Shown here one piece after another: positions 1-9,238 of a DNA stretch of 64,000 bases. Each line of letters begins with the position of its first letter. Positions within the stretch are counted from its first letter, which is position 1. The position numbers and the translations under genes were made by a program. The stretch lies in contig NZ_CP034449.1 in assembly GCF_003952425.1 (NCBI RefSeq), positions 1,178,001 through 1,242,000 on the forward strand, written 5' to 3'. The DNA is from Mesorhizobium sp. M2A.F.Ca.ET.046.03.2.1. GTDB lineage: Bacteria; Pseudomonadota; Alphaproteobacteria; Rhizobiales; Rhizobiaceae. The notes beneath the pieces were generated by a model, which was given only the letters and a program-made list of their open reading frames with translations, searched no databases and was not told the DNA's origin.

Positions 1-309
1 ATAGTCCGAGGTAATTTCAGCGACGCTTTTCGACTCCACCGCCGCGGCGTATTTGCCTTTCGCCGCTTCCGCCGCCGCCAGTTCATTCTTGACATCGTTG
101 CGGCTGGAATACCCAAGCACACCCTTGGTCGCAGAATACAGCATGGGCCAAGCCGGATACGCCATTGTATAAGCCACCGCCCAACCGACAGTGATGTAGA
201 AGGTTATCACCCACCATCGGGGCAATGGGTGGTTGAGCTCCCTTATCCCGTCCCATTCATGACCGGTCGTTGAGATGCCCGAGACTTCGTCGATGTGCTC
301 ATCGCTCAT
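1..309 (-). CDS. fixP: Cytochrome c oxidase cbb3-type subunit III (FixP/CcoP), 5' part only
   Basis: This is the N-terminal 103 codons of the di-heme subunit of the cbb3 high-affinity terminal oxidase; the rest lies beyond the window start. I translated it by hand from the minus strand. It begins MSDEHIDEVSGISTTGHEWD and has the family's single membrane anchor (about residues 33-55, WWVITFYITVGWAVAYTMAY). The heme-c domains are not in the window. The ATG overlaps the fixQ stop by four bases (ATGA), as expected for translational coupling in fixNOQP. The subunit passes electrons from the bc1 complex to the catalytic subunit during microaerobic respiration, notably in nodules. Confidence 0.93.
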   Translation of the reverse strand, partial: MSDEHIDEVSGISTTGHEWDGIRELNHPLPRWWVITFYITVGWAVAYTMAYPAWPMLYSATKGVLGYSSRNDVKNELAAAEAAKGKYAAAVESKSVAEITSDY

Positions 310-461
310 GATCGGTCGCCCTTGAGTGGAATCTGGGCGGCTCGCTCGGCCTGTGTTTTGCCGCCTGGACGCAAGGCAAAGGCAATGCTGCCGACGAAGA
401 AGAGCGCCATGGCAAGCAGACCCCAGCTGTCGGCGAATTCCCGCATCAAATCATAGCTCAT
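306..461 (-). CDS. fixQ: cbb3 oxidase small subunit FixQ/CcoQ
   Basis: A 51-residue membrane peptide starting MSYDLMREFADSWG. It has one hydrophobic helix (about residues 14-30) and a short basic tail, matching CcoQ in size and form. CcoQ stabilises the cbb3 complex. The start was chosen because the in-frame extension upstream lies inside fixO and shows no FixQ-like residues. It lies 10 bp after the fixO stop and overlaps the fixP start by four bases. Confidence 0.9.
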   Translation of the reverse strand: MSYDLMREFADSWGLLAMALFFVGSIAFALRPGGKTQAERAAQIPLKGDRS

Positions 462-471
462 CGCGTCCCCC

Positions 472-1203
472 TCAGCGGTAGCCGGCTGCATCGTCATAGG
501 TCTTGAAATCGACCAGTGTTCCCAGCATTTGCAGATACGCGACGAGGGCATCCATCTCGGTCACCTGCTGCGGGTTACCGTCCAGGTCGCCGACCTTGGC
601 TTTCGGATAGCGTTTCTCGAGGCCGGAGCTGTCGGCATTCGGGTCGGCCTGCGCCATCAGGTCGACATTGGCATTGGCGATCATGTCATCGGAGTAGGGG
701 ACGCCGACGCGCCGGTTGGCGATGAGATGCGTCGAGAAGTCCTTCACCTCTATCGGTTTGTCTTTCAGAAAGGCATAGTTGGGCATGATCGACTCCGGCA
801 CGACGGAGCGCGGGTCGCTGAGATGCTGGACATGCCAGCTGTTGGAGTAGCGGTCGCCGACGCGCGCGAGATCGGGTCCCGTCCGCTTGGACCCCCACTG
901 GAACGGGTGGTCGTACATGGACTCTGCCGCCAGGCTGTAGTGGCCATAACGCTCGACTTCATCGCGGAATGGCCGGATCATCTGGCTATGGCAGAGATAG
1001 CAGCCCTCGCGCACGTAGATGTTGCGTCCGGCGAGTTCGAGCGGCGAGTAGGGCCGCATGCCATCGACCTTCTCGATTGTGTTGTCGAGATAGAAGAGCG
1101 GCGCTATCTCGACGATGCCGCCGACAGTCACCACGAGCAGCGAGCCAACGAGGAGAAGCGTGGCGTTCTTCTCGATGATCGCGTGTTTGTCGATCAAGCC
1201 CAT
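472..1203 (-). CDS. fixO: cbb3 oxidase mono-heme subunit FixO/CcoO
   Basis: A 243-residue membrane-anchored c-type cytochrome, the usual CcoO length. An N-terminal anchor (about residues 14-32) precedes the heme-c site C68-Y-L-C71-H72, and a later Met-rich stretch (SIMPNYAF) fits the axial ligand region. It transfers electrons within the cbb3 oxidase. The start [17 protein letters not shown] is the family start; a longer in-frame reading runs into fixN and is rejected. It begins 11 bp after the fixN stop, so fixN-O-Q-P is one tight operon. Confidence 0.95.
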   Translation of the reverse strand: MGLIDKHAIIEKNATLLLVGSLLVVTVGGIVEIAPLFYLDNTIEKVDGMRPYSPLELAGRNIYVREGCYLCHSQMIRPFRDEVERYGHYSLAAESMYDHPFQWGSKRTGPDLARVGDRYSNSWHVQHLSDPRSVVPESIMPNYAFLKDKPIEVKDFSTHLIANRRVGVPYSDDMIANANVDLMAQADPNADSSGLEKRYPKAKVGDLDGNPQQVTEMDALVAYLQMLGTLVDFKTYDDAAGYR

Positions 1204-1214
1204 TGTCTGGCTCC

Positions 1215-2822
1215 CTATTCGGCAGGCCGGAGGGCGGGCTCGGAACCCGGCAATGGCTGTTCTTCGCGCTGGTATCCGAGGATGGTCATGGTGATGTTCC
1301 AGGCCATGATCAGGGCACCGGAGAGGTACATCGCACCGCCGATGGCACGCATGACGTAGTAGGGATGCATGGCCGCGACGGTTTCGGCGAAGGAGTAGAC
1401 GAGGAACCCCTGCTCGTCGTATTCGCGCCACATGAGGCCCTGCATTATGCCGGAAACCCACATCACCGCCGCGTAGACGACGATACCCAGCGTTGCCAGC
1501 CAGAAATGCCAGGTGACGAGCCGCAGCGAATAGAGTCGGTCACGGTTCCACAGTTTCGGCACCATGTAGTAGATCGCGCCGAACGAGATCATGCCGACCC
1601 AGCCGAGCGCGCCGGAGTGGACGTGCCCGATGGTCCAGTCCGTGTAGTGCGACAGCGAATTGACCGTCTTGATCGACATAATCGGACCCTCGAAGGTCGA
1701 CATGCCGTAGAAGGCGACTGCCATCACCATCATGCGGATGATCGGATCAGTGCGCAGCTTGTCCCAGGCGCCCGACAGCGTCATCAGGCCGTTGATCATG
1801 CCGCCCCATGATGGCATCCACAGCATGATCGAGAACACCATCCCGAGCGTCTGCGCCCAGTCGGGTAAGGCGGTGTAATGCAGGTGGTGCGGGCCGGCCC
1901 AGATGTAGAGAAAAATGATCGCCCAGAAGTGGATGATCGACAGCCGGTAGGAATAGACCGGCCGGCTCGCCTGCTTGGGCACGAAATAATACATCATGCC
2001 GAGGAAGCCGGCCGTCAGGAAGAAGCCGACCGCATTGTGGCCATACCACCATTGCGTCAAGGCGTCCTGGACGCCGGAGAAGGCGGAGTAGCTCTTCGAG
2101 CCGAGGAAAGAGGCCGGCATCGACAGGTTGTTGACCACATGCAGCATCGCGATGGTCACGATGAAGGATAGATAGAACCAGTTGGCGACGTAGATATGCG
2201 GTTCCTTGCGCTTCAGGATGGTGCCGAGGAACACGATGAGATAGGCGACCCAGACGATGGTCAGCAAGAGGTCCACATACCATTCGGGTTCGGCATATTC
2301 CCGGCCCTCGGTGATGCCGAGCAGGTAGCCGGTCGCGGCCATGACGATAAACAGCTGGTAACCCCAGAACACAGACCAGGCCAGATTGCCGCCAAACAGC
2401 CGGGCGCGGCAGGTGCGCTGGACAACATACAGCGATGTGCAAAGCAGTGCGTTGCCGCCGAAGGCGAAGACGACTCCCGATGTGTGCAGCGGGCGCAAAC
2501 GGCCGAAATTGAACCAGGGTGGGATGTTAAGGTCGGGGAAGGCGAGTTGAAGCGCGATAATGACGCCGACCAGCATGCCGACGATACCCCAAAACACCGT
2601 TGCGATGGCCCCATAGCGGAGCGGACCATCCATGTAGGCGGAGCGGTTCGGCGCCGCGGGCTTGAAATCCCAATTACGCAGCAAGATCGCGGTGAAGCCA
2701 GTCAGTGCGAAGAACAAAACCCACATGTGCTGGCGGAAGGGCCCTTCTACGCCGAAGCCGGCAGCCACCAGGGCCGCAAAGGCAAACAGGCTTAAAAGGA
2801 TGATCTCCGTGCCGAATTTCAT
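1215..2822 (-). CDS. fixN: cbb3 oxidase catalytic subunit FixN/CcoN
   Basis: The 535-residue heme-copper oxidase subunit I of the cbb3 family. It has 12 or more hydrophobic helices and histidine-bearing segments such as [39 protein letters not shown] and [13 protein letters not shown], which ligate the low-spin heme and the heme b3-CuB centre. It reduces oxygen at very low concentrations, supporting nitrogen-fixing bacteroids. The start [11 protein letters not shown] was chosen because CcoN proteins begin just before the first helix; in-frame ATGs 18 and 30 codons upstream remain possible. First gene of fixNOQP, divergent from the hemerythrin-like gene. Confidence 0.95.
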   Translation of the reverse strand: MKFGTEIILLSLFAFAALVAAGFGVEGPFRQHMWVLFFALTGFTAILLRNWDFKPAAPNRSAYMDGPLRYGAIATVFWGIVGMLVGVIIALQLAFPDLNIPPWFNFGRLRPLHTSGVVFAFGGNALLCTSLYVVQRTCRARLFGGNLAWSVFWGYQLFIVMAATGYLLGITEGREYAEPEWYVDLLLTIVWVAYLIVFLGTILKRKEPHIYVANWFYLSFIVTIAMLHVVNNLSMPASFLGSKSYSAFSGVQDALTQWWYGHNAVGFFLTAGFLGMMYYFVPKQASRPVYSYRLSIIHFWAIIFLYIWAGPHHLHYTALPDWAQTLGMVFSIMLWMPSWGGMINGLMTLSGAWDKLRTDPIIRMMVMAVAFYGMSTFEGPIMSIKTVNSLSHYTDWTIGHVHSGALGWVGMISFGAIYYMVPKLWNRDRLYSLRLVTWHFWLATLGIVVYAAVMWVSGIMQGLMWREYDEQGFLVYSFAETVAAMHPYYVMRAIGGAMYLSGALIMAWNITMTILGYQREEQPLPGSEPALRPAE

Positions 2823-2900
2823 GACATGTCCCCGACCAGGATTCCAATGCGCGACGCTAAATCCGCGATGCATTAATTCCCTAGTTGCCGCCTGCTCGCC

Positions 2901-2914
2901 CTGATCCATGTCAG
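2901..2914. promoter_or_regulatory. Possible degenerate Fnr/FixK box upstream of fixN
   Basis: CTGATCCATGTCAG resembles the anaerobox TTGAT-N4-ATCAA, matching 7 of 10 positions and keeping the dyad. It lies 79-92 bp upstream of the fixN start, a plausible place for an Fnr/FixK activator site, and an fnr-type gene sits 0.6 kb away. It also overlaps the possible ATG of the divergent hemerythrin-like gene. The match is weak and the call tentative. Confidence 0.3.
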
Positions 2915-3483
2915 AGCCGCACGATTTTGCTTCGGGCAGCATCGAGTTCGGTGAATCAGAAGGTGGCGATTTGAACAAGGAGACGCAGCACGGGCCACCC
3001 CACTCATGGACAAGTGCAGCTTCCTCGCGTCGGGCCGGCACAGAGGCGATTCCGGGCGAGGTCATGAAGCGTGCCCATCGGGAGTAGCTGAATCTCTGCG
3101 ACTCGCTGGAAAGCATTGCCGATGCACTGCCGAACGTCGACCGCCTCAAATGTCTTGGAACGGCCAAGAAAATCGTTCCGCTGCTCCGTGACATTCATGG
3201 GCTTCAGGAGACGGTGATTTTCCCTGCGTATGAGGCGCAGTTGACGCCGGCCGAGGCCAAACTTGCCTCCACCAGCCGGTTGCGCGTCGAGCACCTTGAG
3301 GATCAATGCTTCGCTAGCGAGGTGGCCGAAACGCTCCTAGCGATAGGTCATGGTAATCCGATAGAGAGTCCGGAAGCTGTCGGGTTCATGCTACGAGGCT
3401 TCTTCGAAGGCTTGCGGCGACACATCGCTTTCGAACGCGAGCACGTCCTGCCGCGGATCGCAATAAGCGACGTAGGCGCTTAG
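2908..3483 (+). pseudogene. Hemerythrin-like HHE-domain protein interrupted by an amber codon
   Basis: One frame on the plus strand reads [20 protein letters not shown]... to ...VLPRIAISDVGA, but has TAG at 3085-3087. The residues around the stop ([21 protein letters not shown]) look like helix A of a hemerythrin/HHE domain, and the stop sits where a CAG (Gln) codon would fit. Further iron-ligand-type motifs follow: [21 protein letters not shown] and HIAFEREHVLP. Such proteins bind di-iron and sense or scavenge O2 or NO. It lies divergent to fixN and next to an fnr-type gene, which fits. Translation could restart at 3214 (89 residues), but this would lose helix A. Hence pseudogene, or a single-base sequence error. 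Confidence 0.6.
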
Positions 3484-4238
3484 GTCTCAAAGGCCGGTTG
3501 CCGCGAGCCTCGGCCGCCGCAGCGCTGCTCCAGCCGGCTCATGCTGTCCACCGTTACATGGCGGTTGTTCTTGATCCGGATCACGCCGTCAGCCCGCAAT
3601 CGCGTAAGCTGGCGGCTCACGGTCTCGTTCGTCAGTCCAAGGAAATCAGAGATGTCGGCACGTGTCAGGGGCAGGTCGAAGCATGAGGACCTAGCCGCCG
3701 GGTCGATACTGGAATCCATATTCTGGGCGATCATGAGGAGAAAGCTCGCCACCTTCTCAGGTGCGGTCTTGCGCCCGAGCGTCACCATCCATTCAAGTGC
3801 CTCGTCGAGTTCGTTCAGCGTCTGCTTGAGCAAGCGAAGCTGGAGTTCCGGTGATTCCTTCATTATCCGTTCAACGGCCGCCTTCGGAAACGAGCACAGC
3901 GAGACGGAGGTTGCCGCTTGCACATTGATCGTGCTTTTCACCTTGAAGGGCCGGCCCAGAAAATCCGGTGCGAACCGAAGACCGACAATCTGCTGGCGGC
4001 CGTCCGAAAGGCACTTCGTCAGCTTCACAACGCCTGAAAGCATGTTTGAATAGCTGTCGACAGCCGCGGCGTCGGCGATCAGTTCGACCCCCGGCTCGAT
4101 TTTGTGCCGAGACGAAGTCTTGGCGAGCCCAACCAAATGGTTTCGATCGAGCGCACCACAGATCCCGCGATGCCGTGCGGCGCAAGACAGGCAAAGAACG
4201 GGAATGCCGGAACTGTGAATGTCCTGCTGTACTGTCAT
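3480..4238 (-). CDS. fnrN: Crp/Fnr-family oxygen-responsive regulator (FnrN/FixK type)
   Basis: A 252-residue Fnr-type activator. The N-terminus carries C16-x2-C19-x7-C27 (VLCLSCAARHRGIC) and a central C115 (SLCSF), the pattern for an oxygen-labile 4Fe-4S cluster. That favours FnrN over the cluster-less FixK type. A cyclic-nucleotide-fold core is followed by a winged helix-turn-helix around residues 185-215 (LTRADISDFLGLTNETVSRQ). The start MTVQQDIHSSG places the cysteines at the usual distance; the in-frame extension is not conserved-looking. The expected role is activation of fixNOQP and hemN under low oxygen. It is convergent with the hemerythrin-like gene, overlapping it by four bases. 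Confidence 0.88.
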   Translation of the reverse strand: MTVQQDIHSSGIPVLCLSCAARHRGICGALDRNHLVGLAKTSSRHKIEPGVELIADAAAVDSYSNMLSGVVKLTKCLSDGRQQIVGLRFAPDFLGRPFKVKSTINVQAATSVSLCSFPKAAVERIMKESPELQLRLLKQTLNELDEALEWMVTLGRKTAPEKVASFLLMIAQNMDSSIDPAARSSCFDLPLTRADISDFLGLTNETVSRQLTRLRADGVIRIKNNRHVTVDSMSRLEQRCGGRGSRQPAFET

Positions 4239-4624
4239 TACGCTCGCGCCATCGATCCCAAGTTCGGCAGGATAGCAAGCGATGGCAGAGAAATCCTTGC
4301 GGCAGTTTGTCCGTCCTGGAGGCTGACCGAAATCAGGGCTTTGACTCTTCGACCGAGTCCAGACTTCCGGGGAGGCAAAAACCACGGACCACCAAATGAG
4401 ACCGGAATTAGCTGCCAGGCTTGGCGAGACATATGGCGCCACTTATGATCCTGTGACGAGCCGTGTATTTCCCAATAGGGGGTCGCATGGCAGAGGAGGC
4501 CCGCCGGAACCCGCAGGCAGGGCTCCAGTTTGTGTCCGCCCGGGAGCTTGGATTGTTCGGGCCATTCTTTCACTGAATGTCAGCGACGCACCCCTGATTG
4601 CGGCGTCCGCTACTCAGCCTTCGA
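4239..4624. other. Gap with no supported gene
   Basis: 386 bp between the Fnr-type gene and the DUF2274 gene. The open frames here lack recognisable motifs, and I found no good anaerobox or terminator. It marks the boundary between the respiratory block and the conjugation block. Confidence 0.5.
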
Positions 4625-4897
4625 TTACTCGGAACCTGAACCTGACACGCGTCGCGATTTCTCTGACATGCCGGCGGCAGGCAAGCTTTCCTTTCTGGCC
4701 CTGGCAAACGCGCGATCGCCTTCCAAGAAGCCGGCCAGCATGAACGGAATGAGCTCAGCTACTGTCTCGGACTCATTGTAGGTCTGACGGTACAGCGCCG
4801 CGTAGTCCTTCAGTGCTTGGCTGAGGCCCGCGCTGACGGTAATGGTGATCTTGGAAGGCGTCCGGTCCGGAAGCTTTCCTAATTTCAGGTTCGCCAT
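4625..4897 (-). CDS. DUF2274 small protein of the trb cluster
   Basis: A 90-residue protein beginning MANLKLGKLPDRTPSKITIT. This matches the small DUF2274 family regularly found directly downstream of trbI in proteobacterial conjugation operons. The N-terminal 'LGKLPDRTPVK' segment is typical of that family. Its biochemical role is not established. It starts 13 bp after the trbI stop and is the last gene of the trb operon. Confidence 0.75.
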   Translation of the reverse strand: MANLKLGKLPDRTPSKITITVSAGLSQALKDYAALYRQTYNESETVAELIPFMLAGFLEGDRAFARARKESLPAAGMSEKSRRVSGSGSE

Positions 4898-4910
4898 GAG
4901 CGGCTCCTAT

Positions 4911-6128
4911 TCAATTTGTGTATGGTCGTAGCACGATGTCCTTGTGCACGATGACGCGCAGCGGCCAACCAGGACGGACGATAATGGTGGGTTGAATATT
5001 GAGGTTTTTTTCGGTGATGCGCTGGCCAGCTTGACTGACGTTCTGCTGAGTGGATTCGCGGATTGCCTTGAGCAGATCGCTTTCGTTGTCCCCAAAGCTC
5101 AACTCGGTGCCGACCCCCAACACCGTGGCTAGAGCAACTCCCTTGATCAGCTGCCAGGTGTGGAAATCCACCTGGTCCTCCAGCCCTGCATAGCCGGCAG
5201 TATCTGTCGCTGGCAGATTGTCGATTTCAATCGACGACCCGTCGGGCATCACGATGCGCTGCCAGACTAGCAACGCGCGCTTCTGTCCAAAAGCGACGAC
5301 ACTGTCATAGGTGCCGATGAGCCGCGAGCCCTGCGGGATGAGCAAGGTGTTGCCGGTGACTGTGTCGTCCACATTCTCGGTGACCTGTGCAACCACGAGG
5401 CCAGGCAGGTCGGAATTGATCCCGGTGATGAGGCTTGCGGCGATCACGCTGCCGGCCATCAGCTGGTGGGGCGAAGCCGGAGTCTGCAGCGCGTGCGGAT
5501 TATAGATCCCATTTGTGCTCTGCTGGCTGACGAAGTCGAGCTTGCGCTGCTGATTGTTCTGATCACCCTCAGCCGGTGCAACGGAAGCCCTTGCGTCTTT
5601 CATATCGGGTTGCGCAAGTGGTGCTTCAAACGGCGGCCGCGCTCCCTGCGCATTGTCGGCGACCTTCGTGTCCCCGGGCCGGATCTCGATCCGGAACATC
5701 ACTTGCGACTCACGTGCCTCGATCGCCTGCTGGGCAAGCCGCTGCTCCTCGGCGGAGGCCGCCTGCCCCGGGGCGGTGCCAAGCTGTCGCTGGCGTTCAA
5801 GAATGGGGCGGCCGAGATCGCCGGGCAGAGGTGGCCCAAGCACGGGAGGCTTCGGCTTCATTACGGAATAATCCTTGGGGAGCGTTTCAAGTCCCTCTGC
5901 GGTTGGCTTACGCTCGGTGTTGTAGAGGTCTTCCGCCCGCTCTTTGATACGCAACGCCGTCCCCTGAAGCGCTATCATCGTGACGCCCAGAATTGCGCCA
6001 GACCCAAGTGCAGCGATGGCGACGATCACGCCGCGCCTGAACCGCACCGCGCGGCGAGGAGAAGCCCGCAACTGCAGCTGCTCGGGATCGAGTTTCGGCG
6101 GTGCATCTGGTCGGAAACTGTCGGTCAT
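4911..6128 (-). CDS. trbI: Conjugal transfer protein TrbI (VirB10-like)
   Basis: A 405-residue TrbI/VirB10-family protein that spans the cell envelope in the mating-pair channel. A short cytoplasmic N-terminus precedes a membrane helix near residues 32-52 (GVIVAIAALGSGAILGVTMIAL). Then come a Pro-rich linker (KPKPPVLGPPLPGDLG) and the conserved C-terminal beta-barrel domain, with LMAGSVIAASLITGINSDLP, IPQGSRLIGTYDS and GWPLRVIVHKDIVL. The start MTDSFRPDAPPKL was chosen over an ATG five codons upstream because it clears the trbG stop. It follows trbG within the operon. Confidence 0.93.
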   Translation of the reverse strand: MTDSFRPDAPPKLDPEQLQLRASPRRAVRFRRGVIVAIAALGSGAILGVTMIALQGTALRIKERAEDLYNTERKPTAEGLETLPKDYSVMKPKPPVLGPPLPGDLGRPILERQRQLGTAPGQAASAEEQRLAQQAIEARESQVMFRIEIRPGDTKVADNAQGARPPFEAPLAQPDMKDARASVAPAEGDQNNQQRKLDFVSQQSTNGIYNPHALQTPASPHQLMAGSVIAASLITGINSDLPGLVVAQVTENVDDTVTGNTLLIPQGSRLIGTYDSVVAFGQKRALLVWQRIVMPDGSSIEIDNLPATDTAGYAGLEDQVDFHTWQLIKGVALATVLGVGTELSFGDNESDLLKAIRESTQQNVSQAGQRITEKNLNIQPTIIVRPGWPLRVIVHKDIVLRPYTN

Positions 6129-6139
6129 GAGTGCTCCCC

Positions 6140-7168
6140 TCACCTGCTGGACCGCGCAAAGAGCGGTATTCGCCGCGGCGGTTGCCGGCCGTCGACCCTG
6201 ATGATGCGGACCACTTGCTGCTGCTTGCTGCCCAGGCGCAGTTCGGCCGCGGCGAACAGACGGTCAACGATGTAGTAGTTGCCGCGCATGCGGTAGTTGA
6301 CGAGCTGGTTGCTGCCGTCGGCTCCGACGATGAAGAGTGGCGGCGCCTCGCCCTGATCGATGCGACGCGGGAATTCGATGTAAACCTTGTTGCCGTCGTC
6401 GAAGGCACGCGTCGGCCGCCAAGGCGGCGTGTCACCGCTGATCGAGTAGCGGAAGCGAATGTTTTCGAGCGCCACATTTGAAGCTGCCGGCATGGCGGCG
6501 TCGGCCTGCGTATTCCGCTGGCGTAACGCGATGATCTGGTCTTCGCTGTAGGTCCAGGAGATCGCCGCCATGGCAGTCTTCTCGGTACTTTGAAGCTGCA
6601 AATGGTATGTGCGCCGTTCCGTGGTGATCACCAGATTGGTGCTAAGCGCCGGGGCGAACGGTTTGACCAGCACATGGGTGCGCTGATTGTCACCGGTGCC
6701 GCTGACGGTGTCGCCGATGACCCAGCGCACCGTGTCGCCGGCCGACACGGCTGTTAGCTTCTCGCCCGGTTGTAGGGCGATATCGGTGACACGCCCCGGC
6801 GCGGCATAGAGCTGATAGAGCGCGCCATCTGTGAAGGGATAGACCTGAACCGCATTGACATAGCCATACTTGGTGGGTTGCTGCGTTGCCGCCTGGTTGG
6901 CGTCGGCGACGCGTTCTTCGGGAGAGCGTTTGTCGTCGACAATCTTGCCAGGGTCAGGCTGCAACTGGCCTGGCAGCGGCAGGGGCTTTGGTACCTCGAC
7001 GATCTTGACCGGCTTCTCCGGCGGTTTCTCGACCGCAGCCGGTTTGAAGTCGGCAGTGTCATAGGAAATCTGAGGCGGCGGCACCGGCTTCGACGCGCAG
7101 GCGGAGAGGACGACTGCTGACGCGGACAGGATCAGTGCTGCACGGAACGATGGTGCTCTATTTGTCAT
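6140..7168 (-). CDS. trbG: Conjugal transfer protein TrbG (VirB9-like lipoprotein)
   Basis: A 342-residue TrbG/VirB9-family outer-membrane-core component. The N-terminal signal ends in a lipobox (LSACAS, Cys at residue 24). A Pro-rich region (KPLPLPGQLQPDPGK) precedes the VirB9 domain, with VYPFTDGALYQLYAAPGRVTDI and a C-terminal DDGNKVYIEFPRRI and VDRLFAAAELRLG. It forms part of the outer channel ring with TrbI and TrbF. The ATG overlaps the end of trbF by 11 bases, indicating coupling. Confidence 0.93.
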   Translation of the reverse strand: MTNRAPSFRAALILSASAVVLSACASKPVPPPQISYDTADFKPAAVEKPPEKPVKIVEVPKPLPLPGQLQPDPGKIVDDKRSPEERVADANQAATQQPTKYGYVNAVQVYPFTDGALYQLYAAPGRVTDIALQPGEKLTAVSAGDTVRWVIGDTVSGTGDNQRTHVLVKPFAPALSTNLVITTERRTYHLQLQSTEKTAMAAISWTYSEDQIIALRQRNTQADAAMPAASNVALENIRFRYSISGDTPPWRPTRAFDDGNKVYIEFPRRIDQGEAPPLFIVGADGSNQLVNYRMRGNYYIVDRLFAAAELRLGSKQQQVVRIIRVDGRQPPRRIPLFARSSR

Positions 7169-7889
7169 CGGCGGGCTCCTTCGGGGAAACGGGTGTCGGC
7201 GCGACGCTGTCGAGTTCGCGCGACCAGTCGATTGCGTTGATGAAGACGCCGAGCGGGTTGTTGCGCAGCTGGTCCGTATTGCTTGGCGGGCGGATCACGA
7301 CGGTGAGGATCGCAGTCCAGCGCGTCGTGCTGGCGAGACTGCCGCGCTCAAAAACCTGCTCGGTCCATTTGACCTGGAACGAGCTGTCGGAAGCCCGGAC
7401 CACGCTGGTCACCTGCACCGACACGCTGCGCATGCCGATCTGACCGAAGGGATCGTCCGCCTTGGCATACTCATTGAGGAAGCGTGCGGCGCGGTCGGTG
7501 GCAAAATCGTAAGCTGCCAGCCAGTTCTGGCGCACCAGCACCGGATCGGTGGAAACGGAACGGATATTCTGGATAAAGCGGCCAAGATGCCACGCGATCT
7601 GCGCGTCGGTGGGCTCGTAGTCCCGGATTGCCCGCGCAACGGCACGCGCCTCGCCGAAGCGGTCGACCTCGACGATGTAAGGCACAACGCGACTTTGCAT
7701 CGACTGCCAAACGAGGCCGCCGGAGAGCCCAGTCGCCATGGCCAGACAGCCAAGAGCCATCAGGCGCCAGTTCCGGGCCTGCACCCGCGATGAGCCGATG
7801 CGCTCATCCCAGAGCTGGCCGGCCTTCTGATACGGCGTGACCGGCTCGGGCGTCTTGCCGTAACGTTGAACGGGTCGCTTGAAGAGCAT
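7158..7889 (-). CDS. trbF: Conjugal transfer protein TrbF (VirB8-like)
   Basis: A 243-residue VirB8-family inner-membrane protein. One membrane segment lies near residues 44-62 (LMALGCLAMATGLSGGLVW). The periplasmic NTF2-like domain follows, with VPYIVEVDRFGEARAV, a central helix-rich part, and TRWTAILTVVIRPP then NPLGVFINAIDWSREL. It nucleates assembly of the transfer channel. It directly abuts trbL, with no intergenic base, and overlaps trbG by 11 bases. Confidence 0.93.
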   Translation of the reverse strand: MLFKRPVQRYGKTPEPVTPYQKAGQLWDERIGSSRVQARNWRLMALGCLAMATGLSGGLVWQSMQSRVVPYIVEVDRFGEARAVARAIRDYEPTDAQIAWHLGRFIQNIRSVSTDPVLVRQNWLAAYDFATDRAARFLNEYAKADDPFGQIGMRSVSVQVTSVVRASDSSFQVKWTEQVFERGSLASTTRWTAILTVVIRPPSNTDQLRNNPLGVFINAIDWSRELDSVAPTPVSPKEPADDK

Positions 7890-9212
7890 CTAGTCGTCCT
7901 TGTCGTTGAGAGAGGGATTGGCGCTGCCTCCAGGCCTGTCACCGTCACGGACGGCTTGCACGGCGGCGTGGCGATGAGCACGAGCAGTCTGTTCAGAACG
8001 CAAGCGCTTTGCCCAATTGGGCGCGGTGCCAGCGGCCGTACTGGACGGGCCCCCGGTCATCGACGGGGTCGGCGCGCCGCCGGTGGCGGTCCATGCGGCT
8101 TCGCGTCCGGCATCAGCGCTGCGCCGGAAGCTTCCGCCAGCAGATCGTGCCGCTCGCATCGCGGTACCGCTGGCGGCACCCGCCACGCCCTGCATTCCAG
8201 CAGCCACGCCGGACAGGCCGGTCTCGGGCGAGGTTGCTCGTCCCAACTGCCACGCCGAGGAAACCGCCGAGCCCATGGTCGTACCGGCTCGGATGGCGGT
8301 AAGCCCGCCGCCAGTTGCCATGCGCGCGCCGGCGAATGCCGCACCTCCGGCCACCAGCGACGCACCGGCTGCCGCCGCGGTAGTCCCAAGTGCTGCGCCC
8401 GCGCCAAGTTGTGGCGCGCCGGAGACAAGACCCGAGGCGATCCCAGGCCCGAAAATGCCGAGCCCAAGCAGCGCCAGCGCGCCCAGCACCTGTGACATGG
8501 CCGCCGCCAGGTCGGGCTCCTTGCCCTGGAGCGCCGAAGCGAACTCGCCGAAGAGCGTGGAGCCGATACCGACAATGACGGCGAGCACCATCACCTTGAT
8601 GCCCGACGAGATCACGTTGCCGAGCACGCGTTCAGCGAGAAACGACGAGCGGTTCCACAGCGCGAAGGGCACGAGAACGAAGCCTGCCAACGTCGTGAGT
8701 TTGAATTCCAGGATGGTGATGAAGAGCTGGATGGAGAGAATGAAAAAGGCGATGATGACCAGGAACCAGGCCAAGAGCAGCACGAAGATGGTGAGGGCGT
8801 TGCCAAAAATTTCGGGGAAGCCAAGAAGCTGGCTCGCCTGATCGAGAAGCGGCCACGCGCCCTCGAAGCCCGTCGCGGCAATGCGGCCTGGATGCAGCAG
8901 ATTGTCGGCCGATAGATTGCCGGAAGAAGCATTGATGCCGAGACCGGCAAAAGACCGATAGATGATGTCGGCAAGGGTTTTGAAATTGTTCAGGATGAAG
9001 GCGAAGACGCCGACATAGAGCACCTTGCGGAGGAGGCGGCCGAGAATGTTGGGCTCGCCCCCGAATGCCCAGGCGAGGCCTGCCAGGGTGACGTCGATGC
9101 CAATTAGAATCGTAGTGAGGAAGGCGACGTCGACCGAAAGCAGACCGAACCCGCTATCGATATAGCGGATAAAAGTCTCCATGAAGCGATCGATGACGCC
9201 AAGGTCGTTCAT
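7890..9212 (-). CDS. trbL: P-type conjugal transfer protein TrbL (VirB6-like)
   Basis: A 440-residue polytopic membrane protein. Residues about 25-270 hold several hydrophobic helices, including VLYVGVFAFILNNF, LTIFVLLLAWFLVIIAFF and TTLAGFVLVPFALW. The remainder is a low-complexity Ala/Gly/Ser/Thr-rich C-terminus ending in a hydrophilic tail, the usual TrbL layout. TrbL/VirB6 proteins form part of the inner-membrane translocation pore. It sits between trbJ and trbF in the canonical order; no trbK is present in the 26 bp before it. Confidence 0.92.
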   Translation of the reverse strand: MNDLGVIDRFMETFIRYIDSGFGLLSVDVAFLTTILIGIDVTLAGLAWAFGGEPNILGRLLRKVLYVGVFAFILNNFKTLADIIYRSFAGLGINASSGNLSADNLLHPGRIAATGFEGAWPLLDQASQLLGFPEIFGNALTIFVLLLAWFLVIIAFFILSIQLFITILEFKLTTLAGFVLVPFALWNRSSFLAERVLGNVISSGIKVMVLAVIVGIGSTLFGEFASALQGKEPDLAAAMSQVLGALALLGLGIFGPGIASGLVSGAPQLGAGAALGTTAAAAGASLVAGGAAFAGARMATGGGLTAIRAGTTMGSAVSSAWQLGRATSPETGLSGVAAGMQGVAGAASGTAMRAARSAGGSFRRSADAGREAAWTATGGAPTPSMTGGPSSTAAGTAPNWAKRLRSEQTARAHRHAAVQAVRDGDRPGGSANPSLNDKDD

Positions 9213-9238
9213 GCCGCCGCCTTCCTCATGTTGAAGTG

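Noticed and set aside
529..1359. Long plus-strand open frame (276 codons) over fixO
   Set aside because: It is antisense to fixO, whose heme motif and membrane anchor are clear. The plus-strand product has no recognisable domain.
4239..4448. Fnr autoregulatory box upstream of the Fnr-type gene
   Set aside because: No TTGAT-N4-ATCAA-like sequence with more than weak similarity was found in the upstream gap.
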